Below, one piece after another: positions 37,211-47,052 of a DNA stretch of 64,000 bases (its first letter is position 1; each line of letters begins with the position of its first letter). A program made the translations under genes and the position numbers. The notes beneath the pieces were generated by a model. It was not told the DNA's origin. It saw only the letters and a program-made list of their open reading frames with translations, and did not search any database. This stretch comes from Pseudomonadota bacterium (GTDB lineage: Bacteria; Pseudomonadota; Gammaproteobacteria; JAKAQQ01): assembly GCA_021785265.1 (NCBI GenBank), contig JAJYFY010000002.1:1-64000 (forward strand), written 5' to 3'.

Positions 37211-38665
37211 ATGGAACCCCCCATGCAGAGTCGTCCAGATCCAACCGGTTTCCCCGTGGGACTCCCCTCGGAGGAAACGCTTCGGACAGTGGTTTTCGAC
37301 GGCGAACTCATTCGCCGACTGGACCGCCCGGGTCCGCGCTACACGTCCTACCCGACCACCAACCATTTTTCCGAGGAGTTCAACGAGCAGAGCTATCAGA
37401 ACTGTGTGGCCCAGGAGGAAGCGGCCCCGCAACCACGTGACTTGTCACTGTATTTCCATATTCCGTTCTGTAGGCACCTCTGCTTTTATTGCGCGTGCAA
37501 TAAGATCGTGACCCGTAACCGGGACAAGGCCGCGAAATACCTCGACTACCTCCTTCGGGAACTGGAACTCCGGAGCGTGGGGTTCAAGGACGGGCGACGG
37601 GTCAGTCAGCTTCATTGGGGAGGAGGAACGCCCACGTATCTCGAACCCGCACAGATGGCAAACCTCATGCAGTCCATCCGGAAGCGGTTTTTTCTGTCAG
37701 ACGATGCCCTGGGTGAATACTCAATTGAAGTGGATCCACGAACGGTGAGTCAGGAGACCGTGGGTTTTCTGCGTTCCCTGGGATTTAACCGGATCAGCAT
37801 CGGGGTCCAGGACTTTGACCCCCAAGTCCAGAAAAAAGTCCACCGGATTCAGTCTGAGGAGGAAACCCAACGGGTCGTAGAGACCGCACGCCAATCAAAG
37901 TTTCGTTCCATCAACCTGGACTTGATCTACGGGTTACCGGCGCAATCGGTCGAAAGCTTTGAACGGACCCTCGACCAGGTTCTGGCCATCTATCCCGACC
38001 GGGTCGCACTGTACAACTACGCCCATCTGCCGCATCTTTTTCGACCCCAGAAAAAGATTGATGCCCGGGATCTTCCGCCTCCCGAGGTAAAACTCGAGAT
38101 TCTGCGGTGCGCCGTGGAAAGGCTGACCCGTGCGGGTTATCACTATATCGGGATGGATCACTTTGCCAGAGCGGACGATGAGCTCGCGATTGCCCAACGG
38201 GAGCACCGTTTACAACGAAATTTCCAGGGGTATTCCACTCATCCGGAATGCCACCTCATCGGGTTTGGAATATCCGCCATCGGGATGATGGGAGCCAGCT
38301 ATAGCCAGAACTTCCGGACCCTCGACTCCTATTACCAGAGCATTGACCAAAATCGCCTGCCGATCTTCCGCGGAATTATCCTGACCCCGGATGACCGTTT
38401 GCGTCGCACCCTCATTCATTCCTTGGCCTGTCAGTTCCGGATTTCCATCCCCGCCATCGAGGAAAGCTATGGTATCCGGTTCGACGCCTACTTCCAGGAT
38501 GAACTTCGGGAGCTGGCGGAACTCGAAGCCCTCGGTCTCCTCTCAACCGGACCACAGGAAATCCGGGTGACCCTCAAGGGGCGTTTGCTGGTTCGCAATA
38601 TCTGCATGATCTTCGACCGCTACCTGCGCGCGGAACGGATGCCGCAGTATTCGCGCGTGATCTGA
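37211..38665 (+). CDS. hemN: Oxygen-independent coproporphyrinogen III oxidase (radical SAM)
   Basis: 484 residues. It decarboxylates coproporphyrinogen III without oxygen in haem synthesis. The signature GPRYTSYPT is followed by the radical SAM cluster motif C87-R-H-L-C91-F-Y-C94 within FHIPFC. GGGTPTYL, IEVDPRT and GLPAQS follow in HemN order. The start at 37211 has AAGG very close upstream; an ATG four codons later is nearly as good. The frame is open further upstream through the FNR box, which argues against longer starts. Confidence 0.95.
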   Translation: MEPPMQSRPDPTGFPVGLPSEETLRTVVFDGELIRRLDRPGPRYTSYPTTNHFSEEFNEQSYQNCVAQEEAAPQPRDLSLYFHIPFCRHLCFYCACNKIVTRNRDKAAKYLDYLLRELELRSVGFKDGRRVSQLHWGGGTPTYLEPAQMANLMQSIRKRFFLSDDALGEYSIEVDPRTVSQETVGFLRSLGFNRISIGVQDFDPQVQKKVHRIQSEEETQRVVETARQSKFRSINLDLIYGLPAQSVESFERTLDQVLAIYPDRVALYNYAHLPHLFRPQKKIDARDLPPPEVKLEILRCAVERLTRAGYHYIGMDHFARADDELAIAQREHRLQRNFQGYSTHPECHLIGFGISAIGMMGASYSQNFRTLDSYYQSIDQNRLPIFRGIILTPDDRLRRTLIHSLACQFRISIPAIEESYGIRFDAYFQDELRELAELEALGLLSTGPQEIRVTLKGRLLVRNICMIFDRYLRAERMPQYSRVI

Positions 38666-38683
38666 ATCGAATACGGACTGTTT

Positions 38684-38716
38684 GACTCCGGGATTCCAAG
38701 CGGAGGGTCTTTTACT
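38684..38716 (+). terminator. Weak hairpin with T-rich tail after hemN
   Basis: CTCCG (38686-38690) pairs with CGGAG (38701-38705) across a 10-base loop, followed by GGTCTTTTACTTTTTTC. The stem is short and the loop long, so termination efficiency is doubtful. Confidence 0.35.
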
Positions 38717-38722
38717 TTTTTC

Positions 38723-38751
38723 TTGTAAAACAAAATGACTTCCCCTATGAT
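38723..38751 (+). promoter_or_regulatory. Sigma-70 promoter of the diiron protein gene
   Basis: TTGTAA (38723-38728) and TATGAT (38746-38751) are separated by exactly 17 bp. The predicted start near 38758 leaves a short leader with AGGGAGA before the ATG at 38780. This is one of the best promoter matches in the window and shows the gene can be expressed independently of hemN. Confidence 0.65.
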
Positions 38752-38779
38752 TTAAGATCACCTCCGCAGGGAGACCCAG

Positions 38780-39634
38780 ATGCCGGGTGAGGTCAGCCAT
38801 AAAGAAGCCGGGAGGGTCGCCCGAGCCCACCGACCGGACCACTGGAATGTCGATGCGCTTCCCTGGGATTCACTTGAGCTTGAGCGCATTGCAGACAACG
38901 AAGTCTTTTTTTTTCTGATTTCTACAGCATCCTTTGTCGAGATTACGACTGATCTTTACACCTCGAACCTGACTGCGCATTATGCCGGTGACGATGAGGT
39001 CACGGTCTGGCTCCATGAGCATTGGCAACCGGAAGAGCTCCAGCACGGTGCCGCCCTCAAACGCTATGTGAAAACCGTCTGGCCCAGCTTTGACTGGGAT
39101 CTGGCCTACCAGAACTTTTACCAGGAATACGGTCGGCTTTGTAATGCAGCCCAGCTCGAAGCGACCCGGTCACAGGAAATGGTTGCCCGCTGTATTGTCG
39201 AGACAGGCACGGCGTCCTATTACACGATGGTTCGGGATGCCTCCCCGGAGCCGCTCCTCCAAAAGATCGCCCACCATATCCGGACTGACGAGGTCGGCCA
39301 TTACAAGTATTTTTTCCGCTACTTCCGGAAATATGCCCGACAGGAATCCGTTTCCCGCCGGGCCATCTTCAAAGCGCTCTGGACCCGCATCCGGGAGATC
39401 GACAACGAGGATGGACTGATTGCCTACAAACACGCCTTCCAGGTCCGCCATCCGGACCAGGCCTTCGACCCGCAACGTTACGAGCAATTCCGCTTGAACC
39501 TGAACCGGATGACCCGTGACCACTTTCCATTCGAGATGGCCGTTCGGATGTGCCTCCGACCCATGGATCTGCCTCACCCGGTTGAACGTCTCTCCATTCC
39601 CATTCTGGTTGCCGGAGCCCGGCGATTTCTCTAG
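38780..39634 (+). CDS. Ferritin-like diiron protein of unknown function
   Basis: 284 residues with no signal peptide. It carries a complete carboxylate-bridged diiron set: Glu54, E86-x-x-H89, Glu141 and E171-x-x-H174 on predicted long helices. This is the pattern of ferritin-like oxidases, oxygenases and desaturases. I do not recognise a named enzyme. Candidates are a desaturase- or N-oxygenase-like enzyme, or an oxygen or peroxide reductase. It has its own promoter, lies after the oxygen-controlled hemN and is followed 62 bp later by a photolyase. The substrate is unknown. Confidence 0.8.
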   Translation: MPGEVSHKEAGRVARAHRPDHWNVDALPWDSLELERIADNEVFFFLISTASFVEITTDLYTSNLTAHYAGDDEVTVWLHEHWQPEELQHGAALKRYVKTVWPSFDWDLAYQNFYQEYGRLCNAAQLEATRSQEMVARCIVETGTASYYTMVRDASPEPLLQKIAHHIRTDEVGHYKYFFRYFRKYARQESVSRRAIFKALWTRIREIDNEDGLIAYKHAFQVRHPDQAFDPQRYEQFRLNLNRMTRDHFPFEMAVRMCLRPMDLPHPVERLSIPILVAGARRFL

Positions 39635-39696
39635 CCCGCCCGGTGCGCACATCCGAGTTCCCCTCTGGTCCTGTATCCGGACCGGATTTCTGAACC

Positions 39697-41118
39697 ATGA
39701 TTCTGCACTGGTTTAGAAGGGACTTACGGGTAGACGATAATGTGGCGTTGGCTGCCGCCTGTCGGAATGACACCCCGGTCGTCGGGGTGTTTTGTTGCGA
39801 TCGCCGTTGGTTCCCCGCGCAAACCGGCCAAACCGGAGTTCATCAAGCGACTTTTTTACTGGCTGCCCTTTCAGAGCTTGCCACGAATCTGGCCCGCCTC
39901 AACATTCCACTCAAGTTCAGGGTTACAGACGATCCGGTACAGACCCTACTGGCACTCGCGGCTGAGCTCAGGGCGACATCCATCGTTTTCAACAAGGAAT
40001 ACGAGCCGGCACAACTCAAGCAGGACTCTCGGCTGATGAGAGAGGCAGCCCGGATCGGCCTTCCGGTCAACGGGTTCAAAGATGGGGCGATCTTTGAGGA
40101 AAACGAGATTCTCTCCTCCAGTGGCAAACCCTACACCGTGTTTTCGCCCTACCGGCGGAGTTGGCTCACCCGCTTAGGCATGAATCCATTGAACATGGCC
40201 AGACCGCCCCGGGCCCGATCGGTTATCCCGACGCAGCCTGACCCTATCCCGGAACCAACGGTTTTCGGATTTTCCGCGGTGAACCTGGTCCAGGCACCCG
40301 GCGAACGGGCCGCGATCCAAAGACTGAATACATTTGCCCGCCAGTCGATTATTGAATACGAATCCCAACGGAATTTCCCTGCAGTGGAAGGAACCTCACG
40401 GCTTTCGCCCCACCTGTCGGCGGGGACCGTCTCCATTCGCCGATGCGTGAATGCCGCACTGGATCAGGGAGCCGGTCAAGGCGTGCATGGCGCGGGGGTG
40501 TGGCTGACAGAGCTGATCTGGCGTGATTTTTACCGGATGATCCTGTTCCATTTCCCCCATACCGAAAACCAGGCCTTTGATCAGAAGTATGCCACCCTGG
40601 AATGGAGCAGTGATCCGGAGCTTCGGGATACTTGGATCCACGGCCGAACGGGGTACCCCATCGTCGACGCGGCCATCCTTCAGGTACGGGAAACGGGCTG
40701 GATGCACAACCGTCTCCGCATGATCGTGGCCATGTTTCTCACCAAGGATCTCGACGTCCACTGGCGCTTCGGTGAGCGGCAGTTCCGCTTCTGGCTCATG
40801 GACTATGATCAGGCCAGCAATGTCGGCGGCTGGCAATGGAGTGCTGGAACTGGCACGGATGCAGCTCCCTATTTCCGCGTGTTGAATCCTATTCTTCAGG
40901 GACAGCGATACGATCCGAATGGCCGTTTCGTCCGGCTATACCTGCCAGCCCTGCGCCGGGTTCCGGATCGGTTTGTCCATGCTCCCTGGCTCATGCCATC
41001 GGCACTTCAATCAACCACAGGATGCCTCATCGGTCGCGATTACCCCGCACCCGTCGTGGACCACGCGACGGCGCGCCGGCAGGCGATCGAGAAGTTTCGC
41101 CGCAGGAGTTCACGTTGA
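39697..41118 (+). CDS. phrB: Deoxyribodipyrimidine photolyase (CPD class I)
   Basis: 473 residues. It repairs cyclobutane pyrimidine dimers with blue light. The N-terminal antenna-binding Rossmann domain starts LHWFRRDLRVDDN. The FAD domain includes SRLSPHLSAGTVS, WRDFYRMILFHFP, and the C-terminal signature GWMHNRLRMIVAMFLTKDL followed by GGWQWSAGTGTDAAPYFR. The tryptophans expected for electron transfer are present in this region. Length and motifs match CPD photolyase rather than cryptochrome-only proteins. It is convergent with dnaJ. Confidence 0.94.
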   Translation: MILHWFRRDLRVDDNVALAAACRNDTPVVGVFCCDRRWFPAQTGQTGVHQATFLLAALSELATNLARLNIPLKFRVTDDPVQTLLALAAELRATSIVFNKEYEPAQLKQDSRLMREAARIGLPVNGFKDGAIFEENEILSSSGKPYTVFSPYRRSWLTRLGMNPLNMARPPRARSVIPTQPDPIPEPTVFGFSAVNLVQAPGERAAIQRLNTFARQSIIEYESQRNFPAVEGTSRLSPHLSAGTVSIRRCVNAALDQGAGQGVHGAGVWLTELIWRDFYRMILFHFPHTENQAFDQKYATLEWSSDPELRDTWIHGRTGYPIVDAAILQVRETGWMHNRLRMIVAMFLTKDLDVHWRFGERQFRFWLMDYDQASNVGGWQWSAGTGTDAAPYFRVLNPILQGQRYDPNGRFVRLYLPALRRVPDRFVHAPWLMPSALQSTTGCLIGRDYPAPVVDHATARRQAIEKFRRRSSR

Positions 41119-41170
41119 GGCTCTGAACAAGGAATGGGGAAATCATCCCCCCCTGTGACAAAAAATCCGG

Positions 41171-42229
41171 CTACACCGTACGGGCAGCCGCGAAGCTCGA
41201 CTCCAGCTCTTTGAGCAGGCGCTTTTGGTCCTCGGTCAGGCGCTTGGGCACCTCAACCGTGACCCGGCAGATGAGATCCCCCCGTTTCTTGTTTTTGAGG
41301 GTCGGCACACCTTGGCCGTGGAGACGCAGCAGGGCACCATCCGGAGTCGCGGGTCCGACTTTGAGCGAATCCTTCCCCTGCAAGGTCTCGACCTCCATCA
41401 CCCCACCCAGCGCGAGCAGCGTGTAGCGGACGGGAATTTCGCAGTACAGATCCCCACCTTCACGTCGGAACCTCGGGTGGGCCCGGATATGAATCTCCAC
41501 ATAGAGATCCCCCCCCGGTTGCCCCACCTCACCTGCCTCTCCCATCCCTGCAAGCCGAATCCGATCGCCTTCATCCACCCCGGGAGGAATCCGGACTTCA
41601 ATCCGGCGGCGGGAACGAATCCGACCTGAACCGTGGCAACCCCGACAGTCCCCCTTCCGGGTTTGCCCCCGCCCTTCGCATCTCGGACAGCTTTGCCGGA
41701 GGGTAAAAAAACCCTGCTGGACCCGGATTTCACCCGTTCCCCGACAATCCATGCACGGTTCCGGACGGGAACCCGGTTTCGAACCGCTGCCCTTGCAATC
41801 TTGGCAGATCACCATCGTCTCGTATTCAAGTGGAGTGGACTCGCCTTGAGCGACCTGTTCCAGGTCGAGTTCCAGGGCATAGACCAGGTCCCGTCCTCGG
41901 CCATTGCGTGTCTGACCAAATGCAGAACCGAAGATGCTGCCAAACAGGTCTCCGAAGATCTCGTTGGGATCAAAACCCGGTGAGGCTCCGGGCTGTCCCG
42001 CAAGGCCGGCATGGCCAAACCGGTCATAGAGAGCGCGACGTTCAGGGTCATAGAGCACATCGAAGGCTTCCTTCACCGTCTTGAACTGCTCTTCCGCCTC
42101 CCTCGATCCTGGATTGCGATCAGGGTGCAGCTTCATCGCCAGACGCCGGAACGCCTTCTTGATTTCCTCTGGACTTGCGTCACGGGAAACCGAGAGAGTC
42201 TCGTAATAGTCGAGCTTTGAAGGCGCCAT
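41171..42229 (-). CDS. dnaJ: Chaperone DnaJ (Hsp40, type I)
   Basis: 352 residues. The J domain (DYYETLSVSRDAS) carries the HPD motif in KLHPDRNPG. A Gly/Phe-rich linker (FGDLFGSIFGSAFGQ) is followed by four zinc motifs CxxCxGxG (CQDCKGSG, CMDCRGTG, CPRCEGRG, CRGCHGSG) and the substrate-binding domain. It delivers clients to DnaK and stimulates its ATPase. It is the last gene of the hrcA-grpE-dnaK-dnaJ block, 50 bp after dnaK, and slightly short for the family. Confidence 0.97.
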   Translation of the reverse strand: MAPSKLDYYETLSVSRDASPEEIKKAFRRLAMKLHPDRNPGSREAEEQFKTVKEAFDVLYDPERRALYDRFGHAGLAGQPGASPGFDPNEIFGDLFGSIFGSAFGQTRNGRGRDLVYALELDLEQVAQGESTPLEYETMVICQDCKGSGSKPGSRPEPCMDCRGTGEIRVQQGFFTLRQSCPRCEGRGQTRKGDCRGCHGSGRIRSRRRIEVRIPPGVDEGDRIRLAGMGEAGEVGQPGGDLYVEIHIRAHPRFRREGGDLYCEIPVRYTLLALGGVMEVETLQGKDSLKVGPATPDGALLRLHGQGVPTLKNKKRGDLICRVTVEVPKRLTEDQKRLLKELESSFAAARTV

Positions 42230-42279
42230 GTGAGCCCAGCTAGGAGTGAATCACCCGCAGATCCACTGCGGGAAAGTCA

Positions 42280-44214
42280 TCACGACTTGCCGTTCTTGTG
42301 GTCGTCCACCTCTTCGAACTCGGCATCCACCACTTCCTCGCTGCCGGATCGGTTCTGGCCGGCTCCATTCGCTTCGGCCGCGCTGGACTGGGCATTCGCA
42401 TTTTCGTAAAGACGCTGACCCAGTGTGGCGCTCGCCTGGGCCAAGGCCTGGGCCTTCGCCTCCAGTATCGCCTGATCCCCGGTATCCAAAACACTCTTGA
42501 GATCCGACAGGGCGGCTTCGACCCGGGCCCGCTCTTCTGCCGGCACTTTTTCACCCATCTCATGGAGGGTTTTCTCGGTGACGTGGATCAGGCTATCCGC
42601 CTGGTTCCGGGCCTCGATCCGCTCACGGGCCCGCCGGTCCTCTTCACGGTGGGCTTCGGCCTCGGTCACCATCCGCTTGATCTCATCTTCGGTCAGACCA
42701 CTCGAAGCCCGGATGATAATCGATTGCTCCTTGCCGGTTGCCTTATCTTTCGCAGACACATGGAGGATCCCATTGGCATCGATGTCGAAAGTGACTTCGA
42801 TCTGCGGAATGCCCCGGGGAGCCGTGGGAATCCCAGCCAGATCAAAACGTCCAAGGGACTTGTTGTCCCGTGCCAGTTCGCGTTCCCCCTGGACCACATG
42901 AATCGTGACGGCGGACTGGTTGTCATCGGCGGTCGAAAAGACCTGCGTCGCCTTGGTGGGGATCGTGGTGTTTTTGTCAATAATCCGGGTCATGACCCCG
43001 CCCAATGTCTCAATTCCCAGAGAAAGCGGAGTCACGTCGAGGAGCAGGACATCTTTGACCTCACCCTGCAGCACCCCCCCCTGAATCGCCGCACCAATCG
43101 CCACGGCTTCGTCCGGGTTGACATCCCGGCGGGGTTCCTTGCCGAAAAACTCGCGGACCACAGTTTGCACCTTGGGCATGCGGGTCTGTCCTCCCACGAG
43201 GATGACATCGTCAATGTCCCGAACCGACAGATGGGCATCCTGGATGGCCAGACGGCAGGGCTCGATGGTCTTCTGGATCAGATCCTCGACCAGGGCTTCA
43301 AGCTTGGCCCGGGTCAGACGGATATTGAGGTGTTTGGGACCACTGGCATCCGCTGTAATGTAGGGCAGATTGATTTCTGTCTGCTGGGTCGAGCTGAGCT
43401 CAATCTTGGCCTTTTCCGCCGCTTCCCGCAGCCTCTGCATCGCCAGGGGGTCACTTCGCACATCGATCCCCTGCTCCTTTCGGAACTCATCCGCCAGATA
43501 GTCGATCACGCGCCTGTCAAAATCCTCACCCCCAAGGAATGTATCCCCGTTTGTCGACAGGACTTCGAACTGTCGCTCGCCATCCAACTCGGCAATCTCG
43601 ATGATCGAGATATCGAACGTGCCCCCACCGAGATCGTAAACCGCCACCTTGGTGTCCTTCGGTTTCTTGTCCAGCCCGAACGCCAGGGCCGCCGCCGTCG
43701 GCTCGTTAATGATCCGCTTGACCTCTAATCCGGCAATACGGCCTGCGTCTTTCGTCGCCTGCCGCTGGGAATCATTGAAGTAGGCCGGAACGGTAATCAC
43801 TGCATCGGTAACGGCCTCTCCCAGGTAGTCCTCCGCCGTCTTTTTCATTTTCATGAGGACCCGGGCCGAGATTTCTGGCGGGGACATTTGCTTGCCCGAC
43901 ACTTCGACCCATGCATCGCCATTTTTGGCCTGCACGATCGAGAAAGGGGAGCGAGTCAGGGAATCCTGGACCATCGGTTCGCTAAACCGCCGGCCAATCA
44001 ATCGCTTGACCGCATAGAGGGTATTTTTAGGATTGGTCACAGCCTGGCGCTTGGCCGTTTGTCCCACCAGCACGTCGCCATCCTTCGCAAAAGCCACGAC
44101 CGACGGAGTGGTCCGATCCCCCTCGCTATTGGGAATCACCTTGGGTTGCCCCCCCTCCATGACGGCGACGCAAGAATTCGTGGTTCCCAAATCGATGCCA
44201 ATGATTTTAGACAT
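42280..44214 (-). CDS. dnaK: Chaperone DnaK (Hsp70)
   Basis: 644 residues. The start [21 protein letters not shown] is canonical. The ATPase domain includes [15 protein letters not shown] and [12 protein letters not shown] (with DV preceding). The substrate domain begins [18 protein letters not shown], with NTTIPT following. The C-terminal lid ends in the acidic [12 protein letters not shown]-like tail. The ATG at 44214 has GGAGAAA upstream; four extra codons upstream are unlikely. No CIRCE element is seen before it. Confidence 0.98.
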   Translation of the reverse strand: MSKIIGIDLGTTNSCVAVMEGGQPKVIPNSEGDRTTPSVVAFAKDGDVLVGQTAKRQAVTNPKNTLYAVKRLIGRRFSEPMVQDSLTRSPFSIVQAKNGDAWVEVSGKQMSPPEISARVLMKMKKTAEDYLGEAVTDAVITVPAYFNDSQRQATKDAGRIAGLEVKRIINEPTAAALAFGLDKKPKDTKVAVYDLGGGTFDISIIEIAELDGERQFEVLSTNGDTFLGGEDFDRRVIDYLADEFRKEQGIDVRSDPLAMQRLREAAEKAKIELSSTQQTEINLPYITADASGPKHLNIRLTRAKLEALVEDLIQKTIEPCRLAIQDAHLSVRDIDDVILVGGQTRMPKVQTVVREFFGKEPRRDVNPDEAVAIGAAIQGGVLQGEVKDVLLLDVTPLSLGIETLGGVMTRIIDKNTTIPTKATQVFSTADDNQSAVTIHVVQGERELARDNKSLGRFDLAGIPTAPRGIPQIEVTFDIDANGILHVSAKDKATGKEQSIIIRASSGLTEDEIKRMVTEAEAHREEDRRARERIEARNQADSLIHVTEKTLHEMGEKVPAEERARVEAALSDLKSVLDTGDQAILEAKAQALAQASATLGQRLYENANAQSSAAEANGAGQNRSGSEEVVDAEFEEVDDHKNGKS

Positions 44215-44302
44215 AAATTTCTCCAAACGCGGTTTCGATCACAATCCAGCCCGGAGGCTCACCATTTCTATCAACCCAAATATGGGGACGGATAGTCCCG
44301 GA

Positions 44303-44860
44303 TCAAGCCTCATCAGGCCGGTTGACGATGACCCGTGCAGGACGCAGGAGACGCCCCCTTAAACGATACCCCTTCTGAATGACCCGGAGCACGGTTTCGG
44401 GGCCGGCTTGCGGCGCAGACTCAGTCCCGATGGCTTCCTGGTATTCCGGGTCAAACGGCTGATGAAGAGGGTCAATCTCTTCAACACCTTGTTTTTCAAG
44501 TAGTTGTTTGAAAAGCCGGAGTGTCAGTTCGACGCCTTCTTTAAGTCCAGCTCCCGCCTCTCCGGTTGCACTCTGAAGTCCCAGCTCCAGACTGTCCTTG
44601 ACGGTCACCAAATCGGTGATAAACCCTTCCAGCGCATAGCGATGGGCATTTTCCACCTCCCGCTGCGTCCGCTTCTTGAGATTCTCGAACTCCGCCGCTA
44701 CACGAAGATAGCGTTCCCAATTCTCCCGAGCTTTTCGCTCCGCATCCTCAAAACTGGCCTGGAGCTGTCCAATCCGGTCCGGGTCTGCCGCATCGGCCGA
44801 AGCGGACGGCTCGGTGCTTTCCGGACAACCGGGTGGCAAGGTCTGTGGATCTTCCAACAT
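44303..44860 (-). CDS. grpE: Nucleotide exchange factor GrpE
   Basis: 185 residues. An acidic disordered N-terminus leads into the long coiled coil (about residues 30-75, ENWERYLRVAAEFENLKKRTQRE). The beta-wing domain follows with HQPFDPEYQEAI and VLRVIQKGYRLRGRLLRPARVIV. GrpE releases ADP from DnaK. The ATG at 44860, directly after a GTG codon, has GAGGAG at good spacing. It lies between hrcA and dnaK. Confidence 0.96.
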   Translation of the reverse strand: MLEDPQTLPPGCPESTEPSASADAADPDRIGQLQASFEDAERKARENWERYLRVAAEFENLKKRTQREVENAHRYALEGFITDLVTVKDSLELGLQSATGEAGAGLKEGVELTLRLFKQLLEKQGVEEIDPLHQPFDPEYQEAIGTESAPQAGPETVLRVIQKGYRLRGRLLRPARVIVNRPDEA

Positions 44861-44963
44861 CACTCTCCTCTCCAGCGCGATGAATCACAGCGACGACTGG
44901 CCCTGCCTCCCACGCAAGCGAACACCACCGCCAAACCGGAGGAGGCGCAGCCGGGAAGTCAGC

Positions 44964-46022
44964 TCAGTGGTTCTGCAGCGAGGCGCCGATCAGGTCGGCA
45001 CTGACCTGGACAATCGGAATGATCTTTTCGTACGGAATCCGCGTCGGTCCGATCACTCCGAGGACCCCCAAAGTCCGCCCCCCCGCCCGGTACGGCGAGA
45101 GAATCACTGAGCAGGGACTCAGGGCATTATACCCGGACTCACTCCCGATATAAATCTGGACCCGGTCTGCACGCACGCTGGCGTCAAACAGACGGATGAG
45201 ATCCCGCTGACGGGCAAGAGTATCGAGAAGATCGCGCAGGCGGGATAAATCTCTCAGTTCATCGAAATCCATGAGATTGACCTCTCCACTCACCACCACC
45301 TCCGGAGTCGGAGTCAGGGTCTGGGCCAGAATCGTTTCCGCGAGAGACATCGCCTGCTTCATCCAGTCGGAAAGTCCCGCCCGCGTCTTCTGCAGGTCAC
45401 CCACCAGTCGTTGGCGGACCGCTTCCAGGTTCCGTCCAACGAACATCTCGTTCAAGAATTGGGCCGCTTGTGCCAGAAAAGACCGGGAATAGGGGGCCGC
45501 GGTTTCAATGAGTCGGTTTTGAACCTCCTGATCATCGGTCAAGAGAACCACCAGGATCCGATGTTCCGACAAAGGAACAAATTCGATCCGGTTCCAGGAC
45601 AGCTGGTCCCTTCCGGGAAGAGTCACGACCGCCGCCAAGTGGGTAATCGAGGACAGCAGTTCAGTGGCCGCACTCCACTGCCCCATCGTGACCGGTTTCT
45701 GTTCAAACCCGGTTTTCAGGGTTTCGATCAGTTCCGGGCCCACGGCGGGAGCCTCGATCAGGCTATCCACGAAAAAGCGGTATCCCAAAACGGTGGGAAC
45801 CCGTCCGGCCGAGGTGTGAGGGGAATGGATCAGACCCGCATCTTCAAGATCCGCCATGACGTTGCGAATGGTCGCCGAACTCAAGGCATGGCCGAAATCG
45901 CGCGCCAGCGTCCGGGACGCGACCGGTTGCCCGTCCTGAATGTAGTGCTCGATCAGCAACTTCAGTACGGCACGCGCCCGCTCATCCAGCTCGGGTAATG
46001 GAGATCCGGGTGGATTCGTCAT
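44964..46022 (-). CDS. hrcA: Heat-inducible transcription repressor HrcA
   Basis: 352 residues. The N-terminal winged helix has LDERARAVLKLLIEHYI, GQPVASRTLA and SSATIRNVMADLEDAGLIHSPHTSAGRVPT, the latter typical of HrcA DNA-binding domains. The GAF-like and dimerisation regions end in GPTRIPYEKIIPIV. HrcA represses chaperone operons through CIRCE inverted repeats. It is the first gene of the hrcA-grpE-dnaK-dnaJ block, yet no CIRCE is visible before it. It is divergent from nadK across ~164 bp. Confidence 0.96.
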   Translation of the reverse strand: MTNPPGSPLPELDERARAVLKLLIEHYIQDGQPVASRTLARDFGHALSSATIRNVMADLEDAGLIHSPHTSAGRVPTVLGYRFFVDSLIEAPAVGPELIETLKTGFEQKPVTMGQWSAATELLSSITHLAAVVTLPGRDQLSWNRIEFVPLSEHRILVVLLTDDQEVQNRLIETAAPYSRSFLAQAAQFLNEMFVGRNLEAVRQRLVGDLQKTRAGLSDWMKQAMSLAETILAQTLTPTPEVVVSGEVNLMDFDELRDLSRLRDLLDTLARQRDLIRLFDASVRADRVQIYIGSESGYNALSPCSVILSPYRAGGRTLGVLGVIGPTRIPYEKIIPIVQVSADLIGASLQNH

Positions 46023-46186
46023 CTGGTCGACGGGGAATCCTGTCTAACAGGAGGAAACTGGTTCAAGTTACCATAAATTGCCGGAGAACACGCACCAGCC
46101 GGGTGTTCCGTCAAGCCTCCCGGTTGACCCCGTCGGGAAACCGGGGAAAGTGACGCCCCCCGGGCCGTCTAAGGTAACATCAGCCC

Positions 46187-47050
46187 ATGCCGACACTCGC
46201 ACGTGCCTACATTTTCTGCCGGGGAGAGACTCCCGCGTGTCCGTCCGTCCTCGTCACCCTCGAAAGGATTCTCGGACAGGCCGGCATACCCATCGTTCAG
46301 AAACGTGAAATACCGGGAGTTTCCGGGCAAACCGATCCTCCGCCCAGCGAAGCCGTCTTCGAACCGGGGGACTTTGCCATCAGTGTCGGGGGGGATGGCA
46401 CCTTTTTGGCCACCGCCACGGCCACACGGGCGGAGATTCCGATACTGGGCATCAATCTGGGTCGACTGGGTTATCTCACGGATTTCGCCGCCGATCGGCT
46501 CGACCGGGAGCTCCGACCCCTTCTCGAAGGACACTACCAAACCGAAACACGGATCCTCATTCGGGGATGCCTAAAACCCGGACCGTCTGAATGGCGTCTC
46601 GCCCTGAACGACATCGTCCTGGGAAAGGCCGATGGCGGGAGGATGATCGATATCGAAACCTGGATCGAAGGACGCTTTGTCTGTGCTCACCGAGCCGATG
46701 GACTGATTGTCTCGACACCGAGTGGCTCCACCGCTTACGCCCTTTCCTGCGGCGGGCCGATTCTTCATCCGGAGCTGTCCTGCCTCGTCATCCTTCCGAT
46801 TGCCCCTCACAACCTGTCCGACCGCCCACTGGTCATCCCGGGAGAGGCCCAAGTTGAGCTCCGGGTACCGGAGGGGCAGGCCTCGCGTTGCCTCGTCAAC
46901 TGGGATGGTTCCGCCACCCGGCGTCTCGACCCCGGAGTCCGGGTCCAGATTAACCGGGCGGATCGTGAACTCAAGATCATCCACCCGGCGAGCTACGATC
47001 CGATCTCTCGTTTGCGCGAGAAGCTCCATTGGGGCCGGTCCGAGAGTTAG
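46187..47050 (+). CDS. nadK: NAD kinase
   Basis: 287 residues. It phosphorylates NAD to NADP. Family motifs are the GGDGT ATP site (in ISVGGDGTFLA), INLGRLGYLT, LNDIVLGKADGGRM and the second signature VSTPSGSTAYALSCGGPI. It ends 2 bp before recN, so the two are co-transcribed, the usual nadK-recN arrangement. It is divergent from hrcA. Confidence 0.96.
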   Translation: MPTLARAYIFCRGETPACPSVLVTLERILGQAGIPIVQKREIPGVSGQTDPPPSEAVFEPGDFAISVGGDGTFLATATATRAEIPILGINLGRLGYLTDFAADRLDRELRPLLEGHYQTETRILIRGCLKPGPSEWRLALNDIVLGKADGGRMIDIETWIEGRFVCAHRADGLIVSTPSGSTAYALSCGGPILHPELSCLVILPIAPHNLSDRPLVIPGEAQVELRVPEGQASRCLVNWDGSATRRLDPGVRVQINRADRELKIIHPASYDPISRLREKLHWGRSES

Positions 47051-47052
47051 GC

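Noticed and set aside
41136-41150. Hairpin GGGGA-AATCA-TCCCC between convergent phrB and dnaJ as a terminator
   Set aside because: The 5-bp stem is weak and has no proper T-run on either strand at the right distance.
42298-43728. Long open frame (476 codons) on the plus strand opposite dnaK
   Set aside because: It is the antisense shadow of a highly conserved gene in G+C-rich DNA and has no recognisable domain.
46040-46050. CTGTCTAACAG as a possible LexA box near nadK-recN
   Set aside because: A LexA site needs CTGT and ACAG separated by 8 bases; only 3 separate them here.
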